Source of the DNA: Planctomycetota bacterium
Lineage (GTDB): Bacteria > Planctomycetota > PUPC01
Length of the DNA stretch: 22,350 nucleotides
Assembly (NCBI GenBank): GCA_003559755.1
Contig: PWKM01000123.1
Span: 1 to 22,350 of the forward strand
Direction of reading: 5' to 3'
The translations under genes and the position numbers were made by a program. Each line of letters opens with the position of its first letter. Position 1 is the stretch's first letter. The notes beneath the pieces were generated by a model. That model worked only from the letters and a program-made list of their open reading frames with translations. It searched no databases and was not told the DNA's origin. Positions 8,082 to 14,695 of this stretch are shown in pieces.

Positions 8082-8945
8082 ATGAACCGGGTTTACCTGA
8101 ACGGCGAGTTCGTCGAGCGGGACGCGGCGACGATCTCCGCGTTCGACCGGGGCCTCCTCTACGGCGACGGGCTGTTCGAGACGGTCCGGGCGTACGGCGG
8201 CGTTCCGTTCGCGCTGAACGAACATCTCGACCGGATGGCCGGCTCGGCGGCGTTCCTCGGCATCCTGTTCCCCGGGAAGGCGGTCCTTGTCGAGGCCGTC
8301 GGCGAGCTGATCGACCGGAACGGGCTGGCCGACGCCTACGTCCGGATTACATTGACCCGGGGCGAGCATACGGGCACCCTGGTGCCCGACCCGTCGGCCC
8401 GGCCGACGCTGCTCGTCGAGGCGCGACCGCTGCAGCCGTACCCGGACGCCCTGTACCGGCACGGGGCAGACGTGGTGATTTCGGCTCATCGACACGAAAG
8501 CAGTTCGCCGATCCGTGCCCACAAGACCGCCAACTATCTGCCGAACATCCTGGCGAAACAGGAGGCGGCCGAGCGCGGGGCGCTGGAGGTCGTCCTGCTC
8601 GATCCGGCTGGAATCGTCTGTGAGTGTGCGACCAGCAACCTGTTCTGCGTGATCGACGGCGTACTGCATACTCCGCCGCTCGACCTGAACATTCTGCCGG
8701 GGATCACTCGGCGGACGGTGATGGGCCTGGCCCGAAAGGCGGGCGTCGATGTCCGCGAAGAGCGCTTCACCGCCGACATCCTTCGGTCCGCATCCGAGGT
8801 ATTCCTGACCAACTCGCTGATGGAGCTGCTCCCCGTCCGGTCGATTGCCGAGGCGGGCCAGTTCGCTGTCCCGGCGGAGATTTGCAACGCCTTGCACGGC
8901 GCCTATCGCGAGCTTGTCCGGTCTGCTGTCGGTGCCGAGGGATAG
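8082..8945 (+). CDS. pabC: Class IV PLP-dependent aminotransferase/lyase, probably aminodeoxychorismate lyase
   Basis: This 287-residue protein belongs to the fold-type IV family that contains 4-amino-4-deoxychorismate lyase, branched-chain aminotransferase and D-amino acid aminotransferase. The PLP lysine is Lys148 in HKTANYLPNILAKQEA, and the cofactor-contacting glutamate is Glu181 in CECATSNLFCV. The N-terminal NGEFVERDAATISAFDRGLL then YGDGLFET is typical. Class IV members are hard to separate by eye. I favour PabC, which releases p-aminobenzoate and pyruvate for folate, because pabB lies about 8 kb downstream; a branched-chain aminotransferase is the main alternative. GGAGG lies 5 bases before the start. 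It follows pckG by 51 bases and may share its transcript. Confidence 0.75.
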   Translation: MNRVYLNGEFVERDAATISAFDRGLLYGDGLFETVRAYGGVPFALNEHLDRMAGSAAFLGILFPGKAVLVEAVGELIDRNGLADAYVRITLTRGEHTGTLVPDPSARPTLLVEARPLQPYPDALYRHGADVVISAHRHESSSPIRAHKTANYLPNILAKQEAAERGALEVVLLDPAGIVCECATSNLFCVIDGVLHTPPLDLNILPGITRRTVMGLARKAGVDVREERFTADILRSASEVFLTNSLMELLPVRSIAEAGQFAVPAEICNALHGAYRELVRSAVGAEG

Positions 8946-8965
8946 CCCGGCTGTTCGATCGGCGG

Positions 8966-8981
8966 CGGGGGTATTGCCCCG
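8966..8981 (+). terminator. Weak hairpin after the class IV aminotransferase gene
   Basis: CGGGG at 8966-8970 and CCCCG at 8977-8981 form a 5-bp GC stem with a 6-base loop, about 20 bases after the stop codon. No T-tract follows, so termination by this element is uncertain. The rest of the 253-base gap before hoxF holds a possible promoter, an operator-like palindrome and a second hairpin, listed separately. Confidence 0.2.
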
Positions 8982-9079
8982 GCGTAGGTGTTAGCGAACA
9001 TTTTGGCTCGATGGCGCCTTTCTGGAGGGCGTATTCGGAGAACGATCCCGTTATTTTGCGGATTTTCACGGGTTGCCCC

Positions 9080-9107
9080 TTGATAGCGGCGGGGATTTGT
9101 GCAGAAT
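9080..9107 (+). promoter_or_regulatory. Possible sigma70-type promoter of the hox operon
   Basis: TTGATA at 9080-9085 (5/6) is followed after 16 bases by CAGAAT at 9102-9107 (4/6). Predicted transcription starts near 9114, giving a leader of about 85 bases before hoxF. The operator-like palindrome at 9119-9136 would then cover the start of transcription. The -10 match is modest, so this is tentative. Confidence 0.35.
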
Positions 9108-9118
9108 AGGGCAAAGTG

Positions 9119-9136
9119 TTGTGATGCGTTTCACAT
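9119..9136. promoter_or_regulatory. Operator-like palindrome matching Rex and CRP/FNR consensus forms
   Basis: The sequence TTGTGATGCGTTTCACAT contains TGTGA-N6-TCACA, a perfect CRP-type core. It also matches the Rex operator TTGTGAA-N4-TTCACAA at 12 of 14 defined positions. It lies just downstream of the likely hox promoter and 63 bases before the hoxF start, a repressor position rather than an activator one. Rex senses NADH/NAD+, which fits control of an NAD-linked hydrogenase. Extra half-sites occur at 9097-9101 (TTGTG) and 9164-9169 (TCACAA). Which regulator binds cannot be told from sequence alone. Confidence 0.5.
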
Positions 9137-9139
9137 GTG

Positions 9140-9159
9140 CCGCCCTGTGAGCAGGGCGG
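9140..9159 (+). promoter_or_regulatory. Perfect 8-bp hairpin in the hox leader
   Basis: CCGCCCTG at 9140-9147 and CAGGGCGG at 9152-9159 form a perfect, GC-rich stem with the tetraloop TGAG. It starts 3 bases after the operator palindrome and ends about 28 bases before the hoxF ribosome-binding site. No U-tract follows, so it is more likely a leader-stabilising or protein-binding hairpin than a terminator. Confidence 0.45.
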
Positions 9160-9198
9160 GCGATCACAAAAGACGGACAAGGGAGTCGAGGACTGCCG

Positions 9199-11016
9199 AT
9201 GGACGAATCGCTCGAACAAGCCGTCAGCGAAATCTGTGACCAGTACAACAACGATCCGACCCGGCTGGTGGACGTTGCCCGGGCCGTGCAGGCCCGGCTC
9301 GGCCACGTCGGGAACGCGGCGATGGATGCCATCGCCGGGAACCTGGGCATCCACCGCGTCGAGGTCGAAAGCTGCGTCTCCTTCTACTCATTCCTCTCGA
9401 CCGAGCCGAAGGGCGAGGTGGTCATCCGCCTGTGCGACGACATCATCGACGAGATGAAGGGAAGCAGCCGGGTGGCCCGCGCGTTCCGCAAGGAACTGGG
9501 CATCGATTTCGGCGAGACCACCCCGGACGGGAGAATCTCGCTGGAGTGGACGCCGTGCATCGGGATGTGCGACCAGGCGCCCGCCGCGCTGGTGAACGAC
9601 GTGGTCCTCACCTGGCTTTCCAGCGATGCCGCCCGCCGCATCGTCCGCGAGCTCCGGGAACACATGGACCCGCAGAAGCTCGTCCACAGCTTCGGCGACG
9701 GGAACAACGCACACGAACTCGTCCGGGCGATGGTCGACAACAATATCCGGAAAGCCGGCCCGGTCGTCCTGGCCCCGGTGACCCAGGGCGACGCCCTGCA
9801 CAAGGCACTGTCGATGAGCCCGGCCGAGGTGATCCGGGAGGTCAAGACCGCCCGGCTGCGAGGGCGCGGCGGGGCCGGATTCCCCACCGGGATGAAGTGG
9901 GATTTCACCCGCGGGTCGGATGGCGACCGCAAGTACGTGGTGTGCAACGCCGACGAGGGCGAGCCCGGCACGTTCAAGGACCGGGTGATCCTCACCGAAC
10001 GGGCCGAACTGCTCTTCGAGGGGATGGTGATCGCCGGCTACGCCGTCGGCGCCGAGACCGGCATCCTCTACCTGCGCGGCGAATACGCCTATCTCCGGGC
10101 GTACCTGGAGCACGTGCTCGACGACATGCGGGAAAAGGGGCTGCTCGGCAAGGGCATCTGCGGCCGCCAGCCGTTCGACTTCGACATCCGCATCCAGATG
10201 GGAGCCGGCTCGTATGTCTGCGGCGAGGAGACGGCGCTGCTCAGCTCGTGCGAGGGGAAGCGGGGCGACCCCAAGACGCGCCCGCCCTTCCCCGCACAGA
10301 AGGGCTATCTGGCCCAGCCGACGGTGGTGAACAACGTCGAGACGCTCTGCTGCGCCGCCCGTATCTTCGAGAAGGGGTCGGGCTGGTTCGCCGAGATCGG
10401 GCCGCACGGCAGCCCGGGCACCAAACTGTTGAGCATCAGCGGCGACTGCTCGAAGCCGGGGGTGTACGAGCTGCCGATGGGCGTTTCGCTGGCCGATGTG
10501 CTCGATCTGTGCGGCGCCCGCGACCCCAAGGCGGTACAGATCGGGGGGGCCAGCGGCCGGATGGTCGGCGAAGACGATTTCGAGCGGAGCGTCTCGTATG
10601 ACGACCTGGCCACCGGCGGGGCGCTGATGGTCTTCAGCCATAAGCGCGACATCCTCAAGCCGGTCCGGAAGTTCATGGAGTTCTTCGTCGAGGAAAGCTG
10701 CGGCTACTGCACACCCTGCCGGGTGGGCAACAAGCTCCTGCTGCAATGCCTGGAGCGGATCATGGCCGGCAAGGGCGTACCGGAGGACATCGAGTACCTG
10801 GAGCGGCTGAGCGAGAACATCGTGACCGCCAGCCGGTGCGGCCTGGGCCAGACCTCGCCCAACCCGATCCGCACATCGCTGAAGAGCTTCCGCGTGGCCT
10901 ATGAAGACATGGTCCAGGAGCCCGAAGGCGCCCTCCGACCGTCCTTCGACCTCGGAGCCGCACTGGCCGAGGCGGAGAAGATCGCCGGGCGGGGCTCTAC
11001 TATTCTGAACGAGTAA
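9199..11016 (+). CDS. hoxF: NAD(P)-reducing [NiFe]-hydrogenase, diaphorase subunit HoxF (with NuoE-like N-terminus)
   Basis: HoxF carries FMN and exchanges electrons with NAD(H) in the cytosolic bidirectional hydrogenase. It has 605 residues, close to the fused HoxF of Cupriavidus-type enzymes. Residues 1-150 are a NuoE/HoxE-like domain and about 170-600 a NuoF domain. Visible motifs are RGRGGAGFPTGMKW at 221-234 (FMN/NADH site), CNADEGEPGTFKDR at 249-262, GAGSYVCGEETALL at 335-348, and the [4Fe-4S] ligands Cys501, Cys504, Cys507 (ESCGYCTPC) and Cys547 (SRCGLG). In the N-terminal domain Cys79, Cys120 and Cys124 fit the usual [2Fe-2S] pattern, but the second ligand position is Asp84. The tail (RPSFDLGAALAEAEK) also resembles the Cupriavidus protein. 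GAGGA lies 6 bases before the start. It is the first gene of the hox operon; no separate hoxE is present. Confidence 0.94.
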   Translation: MDESLEQAVSEICDQYNNDPTRLVDVARAVQARLGHVGNAAMDAIAGNLGIHRVEVESCVSFYSFLSTEPKGEVVIRLCDDIIDEMKGSSRVARAFRKELGIDFGETTPDGRISLEWTPCIGMCDQAPAALVNDVVLTWLSSDAARRIVRELREHMDPQKLVHSFGDGNNAHELVRAMVDNNIRKAGPVVLAPVTQGDALHKALSMSPAEVIREVKTARLRGRGGAGFPTGMKWDFTRGSDGDRKYVVCNADEGEPGTFKDRVILTERAELLFEGMVIAGYAVGAETGILYLRGEYAYLRAYLEHVLDDMREKGLLGKGICGRQPFDFDIRIQMGAGSYVCGEETALLSSCEGKRGDPKTRPPFPAQKGYLAQPTVVNNVETLCCAARIFEKGSGWFAEIGPHGSPGTKLLSISGDCSKPGVYELPMGVSLADVLDLCGARDPKAVQIGGASGRMVGEDDFERSVSYDDLATGGALMVFSHKRDILKPVRKFMEFFVEESCGYCTPCRVGNKLLLQCLERIMAGKGVPEDIEYLERLSENIVTASRCGLGQTSPNPIRTSLKSFRVAYEDMVQEPEGALRPSFDLGAALAEAEKIAGRGSTILNE

Positions 11017-11027
11017 GGGACGAACCG

Positions 11028-11744
11028 ATGAGCGACACCTTCACGTTTACCGTCGACGGAGTCGAGGTCGCGGCCGAGCCCGGCCAGACGATCCTGGAAG
11101 CCGCCCAGAACGCGGGCATATATATCCCCCGCCTGTGCCACCGGGACGGCCTCGAGCCGGCCGGCGCCTGCCGGGTATGCACGGTGATGGTCGACGGGCG
11201 GCCCCAGACGGCGTGCAATTTCCCTGCCAGCGAGGGGGTGGTCGTCGATAACGAGACCGATCAACTGCTCGAGCTTCGCCGGGATATCATCGACATGTTG
11301 TTCGTCGAGGGCAACCACTGGTGCATGTTCTGTGAGAAGAGCGGCGATTGCGAACTCCAGGCACTCGCCTATCGGTTCGGGATCGCCGCCCCCAGCTTCC
11401 CCTTCCAGTTCCCCGCCGACCGCCAGGCCGACCTGAGCCACCCCGACATCTGGATCGACCGCGACCGGTGCATCCTGTGCGGACGGTGCGTGCGGGCGTC
11501 GCGGGACCTCGACGGGAAGCACGTGTTCGACTTCGTCGACCGCGGCCCCGCCAAGCGGATCGCCGTGAACGCCGAGGCGCGGCTGCGGGATACCGATGCC
11601 GACGTCACCGACGAGGCACTCGAGGTTTGCCCCGTCGGCGCCCTGATGAAAAAGGGGACCGGGTTCGATGTCCCCGTCGGCCGGAGAACCTATGACTGGG
11701 AGCCGATCGGCTCCGAGATCGAGAAGCGTCAAACGCAGGAGTGA
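11028..11744 (+). CDS. hoxU: NAD(P)-reducing [NiFe]-hydrogenase, electron-transfer subunit HoxU
   Basis: HoxU wires electrons between the hydrogenase pair HoxYH and the diaphorase HoxF. The 238-residue protein has all expected ligands. Cys37, Cys48, Cys51 and Cys63 bind a [2Fe-2S] cluster. His97, Cys99, Cys102 and Cys108 (GNHWCMFCEKSGDC) form the NuoG-type His-Cys3 [4Fe-4S] site. Cys148, Cys151, Cys154 and Cys201 (CILCGRC and CPVGAL) hold a second [4Fe-4S]. The single cluster in the last domain, with RCVRASRDLDGKHVF, matches the four-subunit HoxFUYH form rather than the cyanobacterial HoxEFUYH form. It begins 11 bases after hoxF with AAGGGA 7 bases upstream of the start. Confidence 0.93.
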   Translation: MSDTFTFTVDGVEVAAEPGQTILEAAQNAGIYIPRLCHRDGLEPAGACRVCTVMVDGRPQTACNFPASEGVVVDNETDQLLELRRDIIDMLFVEGNHWCMFCEKSGDCELQALAYRFGIAAPSFPFQFPADRQADLSHPDIWIDRDRCILCGRCVRASRDLDGKHVFDFVDRGPAKRIAVNAEARLRDTDADVTDEALEVCPVGALMKKGTGFDVPVGRRTYDWEPIGSEIEKRQTQE

Positions 11745-11755
11745 GGAACCCAGGT

Positions 11756-12301
11756 ATGTCGAAACCCAAAATCGCCACCACGTCGATGTGTGGATGCTTC
11801 GGATGTCACATGTCGATCCTCGACATCGACGAACGGATACTCGACCTGATCGAGCTGGTCGACTTCCACAAGTCGCCGGTCGACGACATCAAGGAGTTCA
11901 CCGACCGGTGCGCCGTCGGCCTCATCGAGGGCGGCGTGTCGAACGACGAGAACGTGCACGTGCTCCAGTCGTTCCGTGAGAACTGCGATATGCTCATCGC
12001 CGTCGGCGGGTGCGCCATCAACGGCGACATCCCGTCGATGCGGAACAAGGTCCCGCTTCGCGAGTGCCTCGACGAGGCGTACCTGCACGGGCCGACCGTG
12101 CATAACCCGGACGGGCTGATCCCCAACGACCCGGAGATCCCGCTGCTGCTCGACCGGGTCTATCCCTGTAACGAGGTGGTGAAAATCGACGCATTTCTGC
12201 CCGGATGCCCGCCCAGCGCCGACACCATATGGACGGCGCTGGTCGCGGTGCTGAACGGCGAGCCACTCGAACTGCCATACGAGCTGATCAAATACGACTG
12301 A
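11756..12301 (+). CDS. hoxY: NAD(P)-reducing [NiFe]-hydrogenase, small subunit HoxY
   Basis: HoxY carries the [4Fe-4S] cluster next to the NiFe site. The 181-residue protein has the signature MCGCFGCHMSILDID at 11-25. Likely cluster ligands are Cys14, Cys17, Cys86 (AVGGCAINGDIPSMRN) and Cys151 (LPGCPPSADTIW). It has no Tat signal, as expected for a cytosolic group 3 enzyme. An in-frame GTG at 11741 would add five residues (MRNPG). I prefer ATG at 11756 because GAGGA at 11743-11747 gives 8-base spacing. The gene follows hoxU by 11 bases. Confidence 0.93.
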   Translation: MSKPKIATTSMCGCFGCHMSILDIDERILDLIELVDFHKSPVDDIKEFTDRCAVGLIEGGVSNDENVHVLQSFRENCDMLIAVGGCAINGDIPSMRNKVPLRECLDEAYLHGPTVHNPDGLIPNDPEIPLLLDRVYPCNEVVKIDAFLPGCPPSADTIWTALVAVLNGEPLELPYELIKYD

Positions 12302-12308
12302 TCGTTGT

Positions 12309-12313
12309 GAGGT
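12309..12313 (+). promoter_or_regulatory. Ribosome-binding site that decides the hoxH start
   Basis: GAGGT at 12309-12313 lies 7 bases before TTG at 12321. It overlaps the alternative GTG at 12312, which therefore has no usable Shine-Dalgarno. This favours an unusual TTG start for hoxH. Confidence 0.5.
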
Positions 12314-12320
12314 GTCGATC

Positions 12321-13763
12321 TTGAGCGAGAGCAAGACCAGGCGGATTGTCATCAACCCGGTTACCCGCGTCGAGGGGCACGGCAAGGTCTCCATCCTGAT
12401 GGACGACCAGAACCGCGTGACCCAGGCCCGGTTCCACATCATCGAGTTCCGAGGGTTCGAGCGGTTCATCCAGGGCCGGCCCTACTGGGAACTCCCCGTC
12501 GTCGTCCAGCGGCTGTGCGGCATCTGTCCGGTGAGCCACCACCTGTGCGCGGCGAAGGCGACCGACGTCCTCGTCGGGGCAGACCAGCTCACGCCGACCG
12601 CCGAGAAGATGCGGCGGCTGATGCACTACGGGCAGTTCTTCCAGTCCCACGCGCTCCACTTCTTCCACCTGTGCTCGCCCGACATCCTGTTCGGCTTCGA
12701 TGCCGACCCGGCGGTGCGCAACGTCATCGGCGTCGCCCGGCACCACAAGGAGCTCGCGGTCCAGGGCGTGATGATGCGGAAGTACGGCCAGGAGATCATC
12801 AAGGCGACGGCCGGCAAAAAAATCCACGGGACGGGGGCCATCCCCGGCGGCATCAACAAGAACCTGTCTATCGAGGAGCGCGACACGTTCCTCGCGGATA
12901 TCGACCAGATGATCGAGTGGTCGCACGGGGCACTCGAACTCGCGAAGGGCTACACCGTCGAGAACCTCGAGATGCTCAGCGACTTCGGGTCGTTCCCGTC
13001 GAATCACCTCTCGCTGGTCGCCGAGGACGGTTCGATGGACCTGTACCACGGGAACCTGCGGGCCATCGACGCCGACGGCGAGACCATCGTGGACCAGGTC
13101 GCGCCCGCCGACTACCTCGATGTCATCCGCGAGGAAGTTAAATCCTGGTCCTACATGAAATTCCCCTTCCTCAAGGCACGCGGCCCCGAGGACGGATGGT
13201 ATCGCGTCGGCCCGCTCGCCCGACTCAACGCCTGCGACTCCATCGACACCCCGCAGGCCGAAGAGGCGCGGAAAGAGTTCATGTCCGTCACCGACGGGAA
13301 GCCGAACAATATCACCATGGCATACCACTGGGCCAGGATGATCGAGACGCTTCACGCGGCCGAGAAGATCAAAGAGCTTTTGAACGACCCCGACCTCCAG
13401 GGCGAGGACCTGGTGGTCGAGGGCGAGCGCCGCAGCGAGGGCGTCGCCATCATAGAAGCCCCGCGCGGCACGCTGTTCCACCATTACAAGATCGACGACG
13501 ACGATCGGGTGGTGATGGCCAACCTGATCGTATCGACAACGAACAACAACGTGCCGATGAACCGCGCGGTCCAGCGTGTGGCCGAGGACCATCTGTCCGG
13601 CAAGGCCGAGATCAGCGAAGGGCTGCTCAACCACATCGAGGTCGCCATCCGGGCCTACGATCCGTGCCTGTCCTGCGCCACGCACGCCCTGGGCAAGATG
13701 CCGCTGGTCGTCGAACTGATCGACCACGAAGGCCGCGTCGTGGAACGGAAAACGAAGTCGTGA
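12321..13763 (+). CDS. hoxH: NAD(P)-reducing [NiFe]-hydrogenase, large (catalytic) subunit HoxH
   Basis: HoxH holds the Ni-Fe(CN)2CO centre that makes or splits H2. It has 480 residues from the TTG start, or 483 if GTG at 12312 is used. The family N-terminus INPVTRVEGHGKV is intact. Nickel ligands are Cys66 and Cys69 in RLCGICPVSHH (L1 motif) and Cys449 and Cys452 in DPCLSCATH (L2 motif). The sequence continues for 25 residues after His455, the extension that the maturation protease normally removes, so the protein is made as a precursor. L2 ending in DPCLSCATHA is typical of group 3 enzymes. The hoxW gene overlaps its stop codon (GTGA), implying coupled synthesis of subunit and protease. Confidence 0.94.
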   Translation: MSESKTRRIVINPVTRVEGHGKVSILMDDQNRVTQARFHIIEFRGFERFIQGRPYWELPVVVQRLCGICPVSHHLCAAKATDVLVGADQLTPTAEKMRRLMHYGQFFQSHALHFFHLCSPDILFGFDADPAVRNVIGVARHHKELAVQGVMMRKYGQEIIKATAGKKIHGTGAIPGGINKNLSIEERDTFLADIDQMIEWSHGALELAKGYTVENLEMLSDFGSFPSNHLSLVAEDGSMDLYHGNLRAIDADGETIVDQVAPADYLDVIREEVKSWSYMKFPFLKARGPEDGWYRVGPLARLNACDSIDTPQAEEARKEFMSVTDGKPNNITMAYHWARMIETLHAAEKIKELLNDPDLQGEDLVVEGERRSEGVAIIEAPRGTLFHHYKIDDDDRVVMANLIVSTTNNNVPMNRAVQRVAEDHLSGKAEISEGLLNHIEVAIRAYDPCLSCATHALGKMPLVVELIDHEGRVVERKTKS

Positions 13764-14284
13764 CCCCGGACCGTGACCGCGTGCTGCTGATCGGGTACGG
13801 CAATCCGGGCCGTCTGGACGACGGGCTGGGGCCGGCGCTCGCCGAGGAGATCGCCCGGCGCGGCCTGCCCGGGGTGACGGTCGAGGCGAACTACCAGCTC
13901 ACCGTCGAGGATGCCGCCCAGGTGGCGGAGCACGACGTGGTGCTGTTCGCCGACGCCGACGCCGCAGGCCCCGAGCCGTTCTCGGTCCGCCGCGTCGAGC
14001 CCGGCCCGGCCGAGCCCGGCTGGAGCAGTCACAGCGTGACGCCGGCCGACGTGCTCGGGCTGGCGAGCCGGTTGTTCGCCGTCCGCCCACCGGGCTGGCT
14101 GCTCGGTATTCGCGGCTACGAGTTTGACGGTTTCGGCGAAGAGCTATCGGACCGTGCCCGGGCCAACCTTGACGCGGCCGTCGCCTGGACAGACAATGCG
14201 ATACGCGAACGCAGATTCGGCGAAGTGTACCCGCAACAGACAGAGGAAGACCTGACATGCAGGAATCCAAACCCGTCGTTCTAA
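13760..14284 (+). CDS. hoxW: Hydrogenase maturation endopeptidase HoxW
   Basis: This 174-residue member of the HyaD/HybD/HycI protease family should cut off the HoxH C-terminal extension after nickel insertion. The N-terminal LLIGYGNPGRLDDGLGPALA (9-28) is the family signature. Asp21, an aspartate of the FADADAA segment (65 or 67) and His91 (SSHSVTPADVL) are the likely metal-sensing residues. The GTG start at 13760 overlaps the hoxH stop as GTGA. A larger open frame begins at 13196 but its first part only shadows hoxH. Unusually, its 3' end overlaps the next gene by 28 bases. Confidence 0.9.
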   Translation: MTPDRDRVLLIGYGNPGRLDDGLGPALAEEIARRGLPGVTVEANYQLTVEDAAQVAEHDVVLFADADAAGPEPFSVRRVEPGPAEPGWSSHSVTPADVLGLASRLFAVRPPGWLLGIRGYEFDGFGEELSDRARANLDAAVAWTDNAIRERRFGEVYPQQTEEDLTCRNPNPSF

Positions 14285-14634
14285 GCGTCGATGACGACCC
14301 GGACGTCCGCCTTTTCCTCAAGACCGTTCTGGAGGACGCCGGCTTCGAGTCGGTCGAGGCGGCCAGCGCCGAGGAAGCGCTCAAACTCTACAAGCAGGCC
14401 GCCCCCGACGCCCTGATCGTGGACCTGATGATGGAAGAGGTCGACGCCGGCACCCGCCTGGTCAAGGAGCTGCGACTGCTCGGCAACAAGGCCCCGATCT
14501 ACATGCTCAGCTCCGTCGGCGACGGGCTGAACCTGGAGGCCGACTACCGCGAGCTCGGGCTGTCCGGCATCTTCCAGAAGCCCATCTCCGCCGAACGGCT
14601 CGTCTCCGTGCTCAAGGCCCGGCTGAGGGACTGA
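14257..14634 (+). CDS. Single-domain response regulator (receiver domain only)
   Basis: This 125-residue protein is a CheY-like receiver domain with no output domain. The acidic pair is Asp12/Asp13 in SVDDDPDVRLF, the phosphorylation site Asp56 in LIVDLMME, the switch serine Ser85 in YMLSSVGD and the conserved lysine Lys108 in FQKPIS. All key residues are present, so it should accept phosphate. GAGGA lies 9 bases before the start. The start is inside hoxW (28-base overlap), so it is part of the hox operon. No histidine kinase is in the window. It may act by protein contact, for instance on the hydrogenase or a remote kinase; this is inference. Confidence 0.9.
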   Translation: MQESKPVVLSVDDDPDVRLFLKTVLEDAGFESVEAASAEEALKLYKQAAPDALIVDLMMEEVDAGTRLVKELRLLGNKAPIYMLSSVGDGLNLEADYRELGLSGIFQKPISAERLVSVLKARLRD

Positions 14635-14657
14635 CCGTCGGCCCCGCCCGCCGTCAC

Positions 14658-14686
14658 TTGTCGCGGAACCGCCCGGCCGATACAAT
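14658..14686 (+). promoter_or_regulatory. Promoter placed for a leaderless amidohydrolase mRNA
   Basis: TTGTCG at 14658-14663 (4/6), a spacer of exactly 17 bases and TACAAT at 14681-14686 (5/6) fit a sigma70 promoter. The ATG of the next gene is at 14696, only 10 bases after the -10 box, so transcription would start at or within a few bases of the start codon. No Shine-Dalgarno lies before that ATG. Confidence 0.5.
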
Positions 14687-14695
14687 CGGCGTATC

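Noticed and set aside
5934..8897. 987-codon open frame on the minus strand opposite pckG
   Set aside because: It is a shadow of pckG and the class IV gene produced by high GC at third codon positions; its translation shows no family motif.
11741..11755. GTG start for hoxY at 11741
   Set aside because: It would overlap the hoxU stop and sits on the ribosome-binding site itself; ATG 11756 has a proper spacing and the usual N-terminus.
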